NCBI GenBank assembly: GCA_934728255.1
Contig: CAKVEC010000003.1
Location: forward strand, 124,001 to 188,000
Length of the DNA: 64,000 bases
From: an uncultured Bacteroidales bacterium
GTDB taxonomy: Bacteria; Bacteroidota; Bacteroidia; Bacteroidales; Paludibacteraceae
Reading direction: 5' to 3'
Shown here: piece after piece, positions 8,449 to 16,843 of the stretch
How positions within the stretch are numbered: position 1 is the first letter of the stretch
How the letters are laid out: every line of letters starts with the position of its first letter
Position numbers and translations under genes: made by a program
Notes under the pieces: generated by a model
Seen by the model: the letters and a program-made list of their open reading frames with translations, nothing else
Told to the model about the DNA's origin: nothing
Databases searched by the model: none

Positions 8449-9783
8449 TTACTTGAAAAATCGTTCCAGATGGCGCAAGACGTGCTTCTTGCAGAAAACG
8501 ACCACTTGGTCGTTGGCAATGATTTGCGTCTCACCGTTCACCAATACACCCTCGCCGGCACGGACGATGGCACCTATATTGGTATCTTCCGGCAGTTGCA
8601 TATCGCGTATCTTGCTATGCGTGATACGGCTGCCCTCTTTGGCTATAAATACCACTATCTCCGCATCCGCACTCGTCAGGTTGTGAATGTTCAGGACGCT
8701 GGCATCGAGCAGCATCTGGTAGATGTACGATGCGGCAATGGTCTTCTTGTTTAGCACCGTACCGATGTCAAGTGCCTCCGCCATAGGGATATAATCGATA
8801 TTCTCCACTTCGGCAATCGTCTTCCCTACACCGAAACGCTTGGCAGCAAGGCATGCAAAGATGTTCGCCTCACTGCTTTCCGTTACCGCTACAAACGCAT
8901 CGGCATCCTGTATGCCCTCTTCTTTGAGTACCGACATATCCGACCCGTCCGCATTGATAATCAATGCCTGTGGCAGTTTGTCCGACAAGAGGTCGCATAC
9001 CTCCCTGTTCTTTTCCAGTATCTTGATGTTTACTCCGTCTGCCAGAGCCAAAGCGGCTTTGCGGGCGATACGTGAACCGCCGAAGAAAATGACATTCTTT
9101 ATCTCCCCCTTCTTCTTGCCTAATTGCTCGCGCAGAAACTCCATCTCTTCCCTGTCGCAGACCACATATACCACATCGCCTGCCAGCACTTGGTCGCTAC
9201 CGCGCGGAATGATCGTCTCGCTCTCGCGCTTAATCGCCACAATACGGAATCGCCCATGGTTGTAAATCCCCGAACTGAACGTCTTGTTCACCACAACTGC
9301 ACCCTCACGCACCTTCACCACACACAACTCCAATGCCCCGTCGCATAGCGACAGATGGAAACGCATCCAGTTGGTGCGCAGCGACTCCTCTATCTCGTTG
9401 GCGGCCAGCACTTCGGGGTAGATGAGGTGGTTAAGACCCATATCTTCGAAAAACTTGCGGTTCTCGGGGAGCAGGTATTCGTAGTTGTCTATTCGTGCCA
9501 AAGTGCGCTTGGCTCCCAACCGGTTGGCTATCAGGCAGGACGTGATGTTCTCCGTCTCATGGGGGGTAACGGAGATAAACAAGTCCACATTCTTGACTCC
9601 GATGTCCTGCAAGTCGTGGATAGAGGTTGGGCTGCCCACTTTGGTCAGCATATCATAGTTGGAGTCCAACAGACCGAGACGCTCGCGACTTTCGTCCATC
9701 AGACTGATTTCCATATCCTCTTGCGACAGGAGTTTTGCCAAGTGGGTTCCCACCTCTCCTGCACCGGCAATGATAACACGCAT
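8449..9783 (-). CDS. trkA: Trk system cytosolic regulatory subunit TrkA
   Basis: Peripheral nucleotide-binding subunit that gates TrkH. There are two Rossmann-type RCK halves. The first starts with IIAGAGEVGTHLAKLL (glycine-rich loop at residues 5-12, acidic Asp at the end of the second strand). The second starts near residue 228 with FFGGSRIARKAALAL. Each half is followed by a TrkA-C-like domain: FSSGIYNHGRF to YVVCDREE for the first and the C-terminal EGSRITHSKIRDMQLPEDTNIGAI region for the second. The length of 444 matches two-module TrkA proteins. It lies directly upstream of trkH. No TAnnTTTGC box is evident within 60 bp upstream; the leader holds an AATTAACA repeat instead. Confidence 0.96.
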   Translation of the reverse strand: MRVIIAGAGEVGTHLAKLLSQEDMEISLMDESRERLGLLDSNYDMLTKVGSPTSIHDLQDIGVKNVDLFISVTPHETENITSCLIANRLGAKRTLARIDNYEYLLPENRKFFEDMGLNHLIYPEVLAANEIEESLRTNWMRFHLSLCDGALELCVVKVREGAVVVNKTFSSGIYNHGRFRIVAIKRESETIIPRGSDQVLAGDVVYVVCDREEMEFLREQLGKKKGEIKNVIFFGGSRIARKAALALADGVNIKILEKNREVCDLLSDKLPQALIINADGSDMSVLKEEGIQDADAFVAVTESSEANIFACLAAKRFGVGKTIAEVENIDYIPMAEALDIGTVLNKKTIAASYIYQMLLDASVLNIHNLTSADAEIVVFIAKEGSRITHSKIRDMQLPEDTNIGAIVRAGEGVLVNGETQIIANDQVVVFCKKHVLRHLERFFK

Positions 9784-9843
9784 AAATCAATTAACAATTA
9801 ACAATTAATATGCAGCGTATGCCATTTTTGAATTAACGATTAA

Positions 9844-11745
9844 TTAACGGCAATTAACGTTTTCCGCTATCGTCTTCGCAATACCTTCAGCGTCCAACCC
9901 GAGCATATGGTTGAGTTCCGCTGTGCTGCCGTGCTCCACGAATTGGTCGTGTACACCGATGCGGACAATACGCGGCGAATAGCCGTGGTCGGACATCCAT
10001 TCCAGCACTGCAGAACCGAGTCCGCCGCTCACCATTCCATCTTCGGCGGTGAGAATGGTCTTGTACCGCTTTGCCACGGCTGTAAGCAACTCCTCGTCCA
10101 ACGGCTTGAGCCAGCGCATATCGTAGTGCCCGATCTCTCCGCCATTCGGCAGGCTCTGCAGGGCGGCTTGCACGGTATTGCCTATCGCGCCGATTGACAA
10201 CACCGCCGTCTCATTCCCCTCTTGCAGGCAGATACCTTTCCCATACTCCACGGGCGTATGCCGCGCTTCGAGAACGCTCCGCCCGCGCGGGTAACGGATA
10301 GCCACAGGACCGGTCATACCCTGCGCCAGCGTCATCATCTCACGCAAATCCTCCGCTACGCGAGGCGCACAAATCGACATATTCGGCACGGGGCGCAAAT
10401 ACGCCATATCCAATAGCCCGTGGTGGGTGGCACCGTCGTTGCCGACAATGCCGGCACGGTCGATACACAATATCACGTGCAGATTGGGCAAAGCCACATC
10501 GTGTATGATGTTGTCATAAGCCCGCTGCATAAACGACGAGTAGATATTGCAATACGGTAGCAGTCCCTCTTTCGCCATACCCGCCGAGAAAGTAACGGCA
10601 TGCCCCTCGGCGATACCCACATCGAACACGCGGGAGGGCATCTCTTTCTGCATAATCGTCATAGAGCAACCGCTCGGCATAGCCGGCGTAACCCCCACAA
10701 TCGCTTCGTTTTGCCGGGCGAGTGCCAGCAGTTGTTCGCCGAACACATCCTGCCAGAGCGGTGCTGCGGCTTGTGCTTTGGGCGTGCGTTCCCCTGTAGC
10801 GGCATTGAACTCGCCGGGCGCATGCCAGACGGTCTGGTCGTTCTCCGCGGGGGCGTAGCCTTTGCCTTTCTTGGTGATGATATGCAGCACTTTGGGACCT
10901 CGGTGGTTCTTTATTTCGGAGAGGATACGCACCAGCGAGATGACGTCATGCCCGTCGGCAGGTCCGAAATAGCGGATATTCAGCCCTTGGAAGATATTGC
11001 TCGGTTGGTGCGACAGGATGGCCTTGAGACTGTTGCCCTGCCGTAGGACGCGCTGTTTCTTTTTGTCATCAATGAGGTGCAGTTTCGCCGCCAGACGGTA
11101 CAGGTTCCATCGCCATTTGTTGTATCGGGCACTGGTGGTCAGGTCAAGCAGATACTGGGTGAAACCGCCGTGGATAGGGTCAATCGCCATGTTGTTGTCG
11201 TTGAGGATAATGAGCAGGTTGTTCTTGTCCATCGAGGTGTTGTTCAGTCCCTCGAAAGCCAATCCACCCGTCATCGCTCCGTCGCCTATGATGGCCACCA
11301 CGTTCTTGTTCTCATGCTTCATCTCAGCAGCAATGTCTATACCCAATGCCGCCGAAATAGAGTTGCTCGCATGCCCCGCCACAAACGCATCATATTCGCT
11401 CTCCGCAGGGGTGGGGAAGGGGGCAAGTCCTTTGAATTGGCGGTTGGTATGGAAACGGTCGCGCCGACCTGTCAGAATCTTGTGAGCATACGCCTGATGA
11501 CCCACGTCCCACACCAATTTGTCATAGGGCGTGTCAAACACATAATGCAACGCCACCGTCAGTTCAATACTCCCCAACGAGGACGCCAAATGCCCCGGAT
11601 TGTGGCTCAACTCCTCTATGATAAAACGGCGCAACTCATCGCATACTGCGGGTAGGGCTTCAAGGGGGAGTTTTTTCAAGTCCGCAGGCGAGTCAATCTT
11701 GCTTAAATAGGGATAAGTATTGCTATGTTCTGTTGTTTCTGCCAT
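9844..11745 (-). CDS. dxs: 1-deoxy-D-xylulose-5-phosphate synthase
   Basis: Thiamine-diphosphate enzyme that condenses pyruvate with glyceraldehyde 3-phosphate to give DXP, the first step of the MEP isoprenoid pathway and a branch point to thiamine and pyridoxal. Motifs in order: GHASNSISAALG, the cofactor-binding GDGAMTGG, the transketolase-like pyrimidine domain with DVGIAEGHAVTFSAGMA, the segment THHGLLDMAYLRPVPNM, and a C-terminal transketolase domain. The frame extends to a TTG at 11766, but that codon overlaps the promoter -7 box; ATG 11745 (MAETTEH) is chosen, giving 633 residues. The last codons (NVNCR) lie inside an AATTAACG-type repeat. It is monocistronic by spacing. Confidence 0.97.
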   Translation of the reverse strand: MAETTEHSNTYPYLSKIDSPADLKKLPLEALPAVCDELRRFIIEELSHNPGHLASSLGSIELTVALHYVFDTPYDKLVWDVGHQAYAHKILTGRRDRFHTNRQFKGLAPFPTPAESEYDAFVAGHASNSISAALGIDIAAEMKHENKNVVAIIGDGAMTGGLAFEGLNNTSMDKNNLLIILNDNNMAIDPIHGGFTQYLLDLTTSARYNKWRWNLYRLAAKLHLIDDKKKQRVLRQGNSLKAILSHQPSNIFQGLNIRYFGPADGHDVISLVRILSEIKNHRGPKVLHIITKKGKGYAPAENDQTVWHAPGEFNAATGERTPKAQAAAPLWQDVFGEQLLALARQNEAIVGVTPAMPSGCSMTIMQKEMPSRVFDVGIAEGHAVTFSAGMAKEGLLPYCNIYSSFMQRAYDNIIHDVALPNLHVILCIDRAGIVGNDGATHHGLLDMAYLRPVPNMSICAPRVAEDLREMMTLAQGMTGPVAIRYPRGRSVLEARHTPVEYGKGICLQEGNETAVLSIGAIGNTVQAALQSLPNGGEIGHYDMRWLKPLDEELLTAVAKRYKTILTAEDGMVSGGLGSAVLEWMSDHGYSPRIVRIGVHDQFVEHGSTAELNHMLGLDAEGIAKTIAENVNCR

Positions 11746-11762
11746 ATCTGTGATTAAAGTCC

Positions 11763-11795
11763 GCAAAGTTACAACTTATTTCCGATATATGCAAA
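11763..11795 (-). promoter_or_regulatory. Promoter of dxs, Bacteroidetes type
   Basis: On the minus strand TTTG (11792-11795) is followed after 20 nt by TAACTTTGC (11763-11771), matching the -33/-7 pattern of the Bacteroidetes primary sigma factor. The leader would be very short, roughly 10-15 nt before ATG 11745, which argues against the TTG start. Confidence 0.8.
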
Positions 11796-12124
11796 CCGGT
11801 AGGCAAGCAGCCATAACTATATCAAGGCATCCCCCGCAGAATATCTCCGGAATATACAGAAAATATACGGAATATACAGTTCTTATACCTCGTAATACCC
11901 ATTACGGAGAAAAGACGTAGAAAGGACGTAGAAAGAATTGGTCTTTATAAGGAGGTTAAGCGTATATTTATGCACTTTTTATGCAATAATTATGTATAGT
12001 ACGGAATGTCTCCCTTACAGGGGCGGCACAAAACCTCTGCCTCCGATAATAAATGTCCTACAGACCCCCAAATGCTATATAGAACTGACAAATCGTAAAA
12101 AAGAATACAAAACAGGTAGAGAAA
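11796..12124. other. Intergenic region between dxs and the HNH gene with short repeats
   Basis: No coding frame of quality is seen. It holds a direct repeat GGAATATACAG at about 11850-11881 and an 11-bp repeat array at 11909-11936 (unit GACGTAGAAAG) that recurs in inverted orientation at 35494-35537. The remainder shows no clear RNA fold or binding site. Confidence 0.6.
11909..11936. repeat. 11-bp repeat array (GACGTAGAAAG), copy 1
   Basis: About two and a half units, AGAAAAGACGT then AGAAAGGACGT then AGAAAG. The reverse complement of the same array, with four units, occurs upstream of the giant surface-protein gene at 35494-35537. Confidence 0.8.
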
Positions 12125-12157
12125 TTTGTATATGTCATATCTTTAACCTACTTTTGC
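12125..12157 (+). promoter_or_regulatory. Promoter of the HNH gene
   Basis: TTTG at 12125-12128, then 20 nt, then TACTTTTGC at 12149-12157. The start codon lies 65 bp downstream, leaving a leader of roughly 55 nt. Confidence 0.75.
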
Positions 12158-12221
12158 AGCAGAAGACAATATGCTTCATCTAATTACCATTGATTGTTTA
12201 ATCCATTAAAAACTTAACCGT

Positions 12222-12632
12222 ATGCAAGAGTTTAGCAAAGACATTATCGAAGTGGTTTGGGAAAAAGGCCGTATCGTAGAAGGATATGATCCCGCCAAGT
12301 TCCGACAGGATGCGTGTGGCGCATGGATAACACGCGACAAATACGGCGACAAGACAAGTAACTTCGGTTGGGTAATTGACCATATCTGCCCCCGCAGTCT
12401 GCTCGAAAGACACAACGTGCCGGAAGAGGCGGTGAATGATGTGGTAAACCTGCAGCCGATGCATTGGGCAAACGATATGTCAAAGGGGGAGAGTTACCCC
12501 ATCTTCCTGTCTTCGCGCTATGCTGTCGAAGGCGACAATATCACCCTCGTGCAGAGTTTTATCATCAACGATGCCGTCCGCACGGCGGTGGACAAATTCT
12601 TTGAGCCGTTCTTCCACACCAGCGTGGAATAA
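12222..12632 (+). CDS. Small HNH-type nuclease candidate, 136 aa
   Basis: Soluble protein whose centre resembles an HNH/beta-beta-alpha-metal nuclease core. CGAWITRDKYGDKTSNFGW leads into VIDHICPRS (candidate catalytic His in the DH pair, residues about 55-56). Then come NDVVNLQPMHWANDMSKGE, with the conserved Asn before the hydrophobic-Gln segment and the later His/Asn pair. The order DH...N...H-N fits HNH endonucleases that lack the zinc-binding cysteine pairs. There is no DNA-binding domain beyond the core. The gene stands alone on the plus strand, with its own promoter and a terminator shared with the channel gene coming the other way. The nuclease fold is a motif-level inference; the target is unknown. 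Confidence 0.65.
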   Translation: MQEFSKDIIEVVWEKGRIVEGYDPAKFRQDACGAWITRDKYGDKTSNFGWVIDHICPRSLLERHNVPEEAVNDVVNLQPMHWANDMSKGESYPIFLSSRYAVEGDNITLVQSFIINDAVRTAVDKFFEPFFHTSVE

Positions 12633-12664
12633 TACATAATGCGCAATACGTAATGCATAAAATA

Positions 12665-12706
12665 ACCCGCTTTCCCTGAAAAGTAATCACCTCGAGGAAA
12701 GCGGGT
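12665..12706. terminator. Bidirectional terminator between the HNH and channel genes
   Basis: Perfect 11-bp stem ACCCGCTTTCC (12665-12675) / GGAAAGCGGGT (12696-12706) followed by CGCTTTTTTATT on the plus strand. The two flanking genes converge on it. Confidence 0.8.
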
Positions 12707-12713
12707 CGCTTTT

Positions 12714-13511
12714 TTATTTCCGGGGTTGTTGCTCCTCTCGCTTGGATAGGAGTTGGTCTATCTTGGCGTTGAGTTCCTTGACCTGTTTCTCGAGGTCGTC
12801 GTTGTTGTCGCTCACCATGGCGTCCACGAAGATCGAGTTGACAAGCGACAGACCGATGATGCTGCAAATCACCAGCAGCAGACTGAAATACAGGCGCACC
12901 CAACGGGCGGTAACAATAGAAGACCCCTCGGCGATGGTGTCGGGTATCTCGTTCCACCCCTCGCCTGTGCAGATACGGAAGATGGAATAGATGCTGTCTA
13001 TCGGTGTGGCAAAGTATTCGGGTGCCGCTTCGCGGAACAATGCGCACGACACCAGTGCCACAATGAGTATCAGCACAATGAAACCCGCAAACACACCGTA
13101 ACTATCGCGTATGGCTTTGCCGAAGTTTTTGGCAATGTTGGAAAAGTTGGGGAATATATGGATGATACGGAAGAAACGCAATACACGCAGCAGCCTCAGC
13201 ACCAGCAGGACGGACAAGTTGCCCAACATGCCTGCCGGCACAAAGAATGCCACCACGGACGGCAGAGACAGGATAACAAGTGTGCCGTCCAGCCGGTTCC
13301 ACCCGTCCCGCCAATAGCCCTTGACACCATATTCCACTTGCTTCACCACCATCTCTATGATAAAGATAAGCGTGCAGACGAGGTCAGCGATGGATAGGGC
13401 AAGGCAGTTAGCCCCGCTCTCCTGTGCAAAGATGATTGCCGCATTGAGGATTATCACACACAAGATGATGTGCTCGTTGAGAAAGATTTTTCGTATCAGT
13501 TGTTTCATCAT
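12714..13511 (-). CDS. Six-helix voltage-gated cation channel (NaChBac/NavAb-like) with an unusual filter
   Basis: A 265-residue single-domain channel of the Ion_trans family. S4 (residues about 101-120) has arginines every third position (R106, R109, R112, R115) in LLVLRLLRVLRFFRII. After S5 and the pore helix the filter reads CTGEGWNEI (residues 181-189). Bacterial sodium channels usually have TLESW here; the T-G-E-x-W-N form is closer to eukaryotic calcium/sodium channel repeats, with one acidic ring per tetramer. The tail DLEKQVKELNAKIDQLLSK (239-257) is a coiled coil like the tetramerising bundle of NavAb. It is the last gene of the accessory cluster, about 120 bp beyond the preceding gene. 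Ion selectivity cannot be fixed from sequence. Confidence 0.88.
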   Translation of the reverse strand: MMKQLIRKIFLNEHIILCVIILNAAIIFAQESGANCLALSIADLVCTLIFIIEMVVKQVEYGVKGYWRDGWNRLDGTLVILSLPSVVAFFVPAGMLGNLSVLLVLRLLRVLRFFRIIHIFPNFSNIAKNFGKAIRDSYGVFAGFIVLILIVALVSCALFREAAPEYFATPIDSIYSIFRICTGEGWNEIPDTIAEGSSIVTARWVRLYFSLLLVICSIIGLSLVNSIFVDAMVSDNNDDLEKQVKELNAKIDQLLSKREEQQPRK

Positions 13512-13565
13512 TTATCAGTTTGTTAATTTATGCACAAAGGTACTGCTTTCGTGGCACATACGCAA

Positions 13566-13617
13566 ATAACAACCCGCTTTCCCCACAGCGAAAACTGACA
13601 GGAAAGAGGATTGTTAT
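13566..13617 (-). terminator. Long hairpin after the 120-aa gene
   Basis: A 17-bp stem with two imperfect pairs: ATAACAACCCGCTTTCC (13566-13582) against GGAAAGAGGATTGTTAT (13601-13617). On the minus strand it follows the stop at 13636 by about 18 nt. No strong U tract follows, so it may attenuate or protect the 3' end rather than stop all transcription into the channel gene. Part of the stem (CCCGCTTTCC) is shared with the terminator at 12665. Confidence 0.55.
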
Positions 13618-13635
13618 CTGTCGCGGATAGTGGTC

Positions 13636-13998
13636 TTATTCGCCTCGTGCGGCTTGACCGATAGTGAGGTTGTTGTCCACGCAGCGTGTGCCGGCGGGGT
13701 CTTTGATTTGCACTTTCAGTCCGTAGGCGGTGTCGAAGAGTTTCTCGGCATCACCCACTTTCATCGAGGCTTTGATCTTGATTTCCTCGGCGGTGCGGGT
13801 TTTGATGTCTTTGGTGGTCCTGCTGTTCAGTTGCTTGAGCGTCATCTCGGGATCGGCGAGTTGTGCGCCCTTGTAGATAGCGAGTGTGCAACCGAAGGTG
13901 TCCTTGAAACTTTTGCAGATGCTCTTTACTTTCATCTGCGGTGCCACCGAGAACTCTGCGTTCGTGAAGTGGTCTTTGATACTGTTAATCAGTCCCAT
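13636..13998 (-). CDS. Small tandem-module protein, 120 aa
   Basis: Soluble protein built from two copies of a module of about 45 residues. Copy 1 (residues about 15-60) runs EFSVAPQMKVKSICKSFKD, then FGCTLAIYKGAQLADPEMTL. Copy 2 (about 72-118) runs EIKIKASMKVGDAEKLF, then YGLKVQIKDP, with LTIGQ at the end. The same module occurs in the genes at 16844-17344 and 19686-19991. Its pattern is strand, GN-KV, helix with KEF, FG, strand (LRVYNG), AD, TL. That order recalls a compact beta-grasp-like domain, but this is only an impression. It starts 42 bp after the coiled-coil gene. I do not recognise a named family. Confidence 0.8.
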   Translation of the reverse strand: MGLINSIKDHFTNAEFSVAPQMKVKSICKSFKDTFGCTLAIYKGAQLADPEMTLKQLNSRTTKDIKTRTAEEIKIKASMKVGDAEKLFDTAYGLKVQIKDPAGTRCVDNNLTIGQAARGE

Positions 13999-14040
13999 TG
14001 TGTTTATGATTTTATTTGGTTGATAATTGAAAAAATCAGT

Positions 14041-15444
14041 TTATACGGCTATCTCGTATTTCTGCTCTACACTCAGAAGGCGTGCTTCGTATTGCTGTAA
14101 GTCCGCCCGAATGGCAAAGGCTTCGGGGAGCACCTCTTTGAGTTCCTTCTGTTTGGCTCGCACCTCTGCTAATTGTGCATCCAATGCATCTGTTTCCTGC
14201 TGCTTGGCATCTATTTTCTGCTGTATCTCTTTTTTGAGGTTGAATTGGAGCATACCTGCGTCGTTGTATTGTTGCTTGAGTTCTTCAAGATTGGCAAGCA
14301 GAGTATTTCGCTGTTGCAACAGGTCGCTCTCCTCTTTGCCCACCGCATCAGCCAACATACAAAAGGCGTCAATGTCGAGGTCGCGGTGGTTGTTGGCTGC
14401 GTCGCCGAGCATACCAAACACAGCAGTAAAGGTCTTATTGAGTGCAGTAGCATCGTTCTTGCCATTGCGAACAATGCCTGCCAGTCCTTCCGCTAAGTTG
14501 GTCATTTTGTTCTGGTCGATAAAGGCGGCGTGCTTGCGGGCTATCTGCAATTTGGCGGCACGGCGTTTTTCCACTAATTGCTTGCGGTAGCGGGACAGCA
14601 TACCTTTGATTTGAATAGACGGACCTATCAAATCGGCGTATTGGTCGAAGGTGTCGAATAGTTGCTCCGTGATCACATCAAACTGATGCTGTTTATCTGC
14701 CAGTTGTTTCTTGTCGCTATAGTATTTGATGACTTTCTTTACAAAGTTGCTTTGTGTTTCTGGTTCTGCGAAGATGTTTTTTACCAGCACTTTGGCAATC
14801 TTTGCCGATTTGAGTTTCCCGCGAATACCCACGATCATCTGTGCCGATTGGGTAACCGTTTCGGATAGCATCTCCCCCGCCTGCGAAAGCAGTTGCAGCC
14901 CCTCTTGTTTTTGGCTGTTTTCCGCCACGAGCAGAGTGGCTTCTGTGAAAAACATATAGTTTTGGAACATAGAGGCAAAGGCTTTCCTTATATGTCCTTT
15001 GGTTTCCTCATCTTCCGCCGTTCGGATGGCTTCGTGCAAACAGACAATCATATTGTCGATTGCCATTCCCGTCATCGCAGGGGATTGTACATAGCGCAAG
15101 ACTTTCAGTTGGCTTTGCAACACCTGCATTGCGGATGGTGTGGCATCGAGTTCCAATGATTGCAACCATGTCTGCATACCGTCGATGGTGCTGACGATGG
15201 TCTGTCCGTTTTCTTCATAAAAACCGGAGGCAATCTGCTCTTCGCGCAGCCGTTGCTGCTTTTTCTCTTGCTTGGCGGCTTCGCTTTTGTCCGCCAGGTC
15301 TTGGGTTATTTTCTTGGCAGAACTGCTGAGCGACTGTGCAATATCAGAGGATGTGGAAACGGCTCTCTCTGCGGCTTTGCCTGCTGCCGAAGATACATCT
15401 CGGAGTAGTCCGGTTGCTTGTTTCTTGAATGTATTTAAGTCCAT
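14041..15444 (-). CDS. Cytosolic helical/coiled-coil protein, 467 aa
   Basis: Almost entirely helical. Residues about 1-75 form an amphipathic Ser/Ala/Lys-rich helix (AAGKAAERAVSTSSDIAQSL, then KSEAAKQEKKQQRLREEQ) that could lie on a membrane. Residues 85-350 are a globular helical region. Residues about 365-455 form a long coiled coil (LLQQRNTLLANLEELKQQY to EVRAKQKELKEVLPEAF). No signal peptide or membrane span is seen. It lies between the lipoprotein gene (17 bp away) and a tandem-module gene, so it is expected to be made with them. It may act as a scaffold or as a tether at the inner face of the membrane; no catalytic motif is visible. Family not recognised. Confidence 0.8.
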   Translation of the reverse strand: MDLNTFKKQATGLLRDVSSAAGKAAERAVSTSSDIAQSLSSSAKKITQDLADKSEAAKQEKKQQRLREEQIASGFYEENGQTIVSTIDGMQTWLQSLELDATPSAMQVLQSQLKVLRYVQSPAMTGMAIDNMIVCLHEAIRTAEDEETKGHIRKAFASMFQNYMFFTEATLLVAENSQKQEGLQLLSQAGEMLSETVTQSAQMIVGIRGKLKSAKIAKVLVKNIFAEPETQSNFVKKVIKYYSDKKQLADKQHQFDVITEQLFDTFDQYADLIGPSIQIKGMLSRYRKQLVEKRRAAKLQIARKHAAFIDQNKMTNLAEGLAGIVRNGKNDATALNKTFTAVFGMLGDAANNHRDLDIDAFCMLADAVGKEESDLLQQRNTLLANLEELKQQYNDAGMLQFNLKKEIQQKIDAKQQETDALDAQLAEVRAKQKELKEVLPEAFAIRADLQQYEARLLSVEQKYEIAV

Positions 15445-15461
15445 AAGTCGTTATTGTTGTA

Positions 15462-16772
15462 TTATCTTGCTTTGAAGACGGGTTTGATATATTCGGTGTG
15501 GGGAACGGCGGAGAGGGCTTCGAGCCAGACATAGTTGTTGTAGCGCATGCGCTCGTTGAGGAATCCGAGGTAGATGGTCTTGTAGCCCTTGGCGGGAATA
15601 CGTCCGTTGCACGACTGCGTGCCCATGGTGGAATAGTCCACGCTGTAGCTGAGTTTGGACGGTTCTGTGCCGTCCTGGAACTTCTTGGCTTGCGCTGCAT
15701 TGTAGAACACATACATATTGATATACGCATCTTCCTCGCGGGGCGGCACGTTCTCACCCAGCAGGGTGGCAATCAGTCCGCTGCCCCGATGGCTCTCATA
15801 GACGGGCAGCCCCAAGACCTTGATACGGCGGTAGGAGGTCTCCATATCCCTGTAGAAATCGCCGTCGCTGCTCTTGTTGCCCTCGTTGGTGGATATACGC
15901 AGCGAGTACAGCACGTCGGTGGCTCCTGCCGGCACTTGCAACGCCACGATAGCACGGTAACTGCCCGAGAATGCGGCTTTCAGTTGCCCGCGCAGGGTGA
16001 ACTTGCGGGGCTCGTCGAAGAGGTTGGTCATCTTGATACCGCGGACAGGGGCTGCCATGAAGTCGCCTTTCTGTGCGTCCACGCTGTCCACCCGCACCTG
16101 CTTGGTACCCGCCAGGCGGGACACGTCCTGCGTCTTGTAGCCTATCTTGATGCCTGCATACTGGCGTCCCTTGGGCGTAACCTGCACGAGATAGATGGCA
16201 CTGAAAGAGATATTGACCGAGTCCCTGACAAGGGTCTTGCTCGTGTACGTTTTGAGCAGTTGGTGGCTATCCGCATTGTAGATACGTACATCTGCGGGTT
16301 TCTCTGTCTCGATGTGATATAGCAGCCGGTCGCCGCGCTCTAAATAAATGGGGTAGTTCTGTGTGGCTTCCAACAGTTCCTGCGGTTTGCGGTGGACAGA
16401 AACAAAGATATTGGGCGTTTGTGTCTCCACCAACTCATTGACAGAGTTGTGCAGGTCGTCTATCTGCCGGCTCAGGTTCTTGCATTGTGCGTTGGCGGCA
16501 GAGTCCTGCGTGGCGGGGTCGTAGTCGAAGACCAACTGCTCGTTGAGGGCGCATAGAGATGTGATTTGTTTGGCGGACAATGTCTTTCCGTGGCGGCAGT
16601 CTGTCTGCAGGTCGTCAAGGAGTTGCTGCGTCTGCTGTGCGGCTTGGCTGACAGCGGCATACTGCTCTGCCGTCTGGCTGTCCATACCCTGTTCGGTCTT
16701 GCCCGTACTGCCCCCGCACCCCATAAGGGCGATGGCGCAGAGGAGAGCAATAGAGGTGTGTAGGTGTTTCAT
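15462..16772 (-). CDS. Lipoprotein of unknown function, 436 aa
   Basis: The signal sequence ends in the lipobox ALMGC (Cys 19) followed by GGSTGKT, so the mature protein is lipid-anchored. A Gln/Ala/Asp-rich helical stretch (AAVSQAAQQTQQLLDDL) follows. From residue about 130 the sequence becomes beta-rich, with patterns such as YPIYLERGDRLLYHIETEKP and VRIYNADSHQLLKTYTS typical of a jelly-roll or Ig-like fold. It begins 72 bp after the preceding tandem-module gene; one of the recurring hairpins lies in that gap. As the only lipoprotein of the cluster it is the likely link to the outer membrane. No enzyme motif is visible. Confidence 0.82.
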   Translation of the reverse strand: MKHLHTSIALLCAIALMGCGGSTGKTEQGMDSQTAEQYAAVSQAAQQTQQLLDDLQTDCRHGKTLSAKQITSLCALNEQLVFDYDPATQDSAANAQCKNLSRQIDDLHNSVNELVETQTPNIFVSVHRKPQELLEATQNYPIYLERGDRLLYHIETEKPADVRIYNADSHQLLKTYTSKTLVRDSVNISFSAIYLVQVTPKGRQYAGIKIGYKTQDVSRLAGTKQVRVDSVDAQKGDFMAAPVRGIKMTNLFDEPRKFTLRGQLKAAFSGSYRAIVALQVPAGATDVLYSLRISTNEGNKSSDGDFYRDMETSYRRIKVLGLPVYESHRGSGLIATLLGENVPPREEDAYINMYVFYNAAQAKKFQDGTEPSKLSYSVDYSTMGTQSCNGRIPAKGYKTIYLGFLNERMRYNNYVWLEALSAVPHTEYIKPVFKAR

Positions 16773-16796
16773 TGTGAATGTAATTTTTATTGGTAA

Positions 16797-16822
16797 GCAA
16801 GCAGGAAACCAATCCTGCTTGC
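16797..16822 (-). promoter_or_regulatory. Intercistronic hairpin, copy A
   Basis: Perfect 10-bp stem GCAAGCAGGA / TCCTGCTTGC around AACCAA. It lies 22 nt after the stop of the 166-aa gene and 25 nt before the lipoprotein start. No U tract follows on the minus strand. Confidence 0.75.
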
Positions 16823-16843
16823 CTTGGGGGACGAAAATATAGA

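Noticed and set aside
11746..11766. TTG start extending Dxs by seven residues
   Set aside because: The TTG overlaps the -7 promoter box; the ATG at 11745 is the better start.
12665..13617. Shared CCCGCTTTCC stems as ends of a mobile element around the channel gene
   Set aside because: The two stems are ordinary hairpins after stops; no transposase or target duplication is visible.
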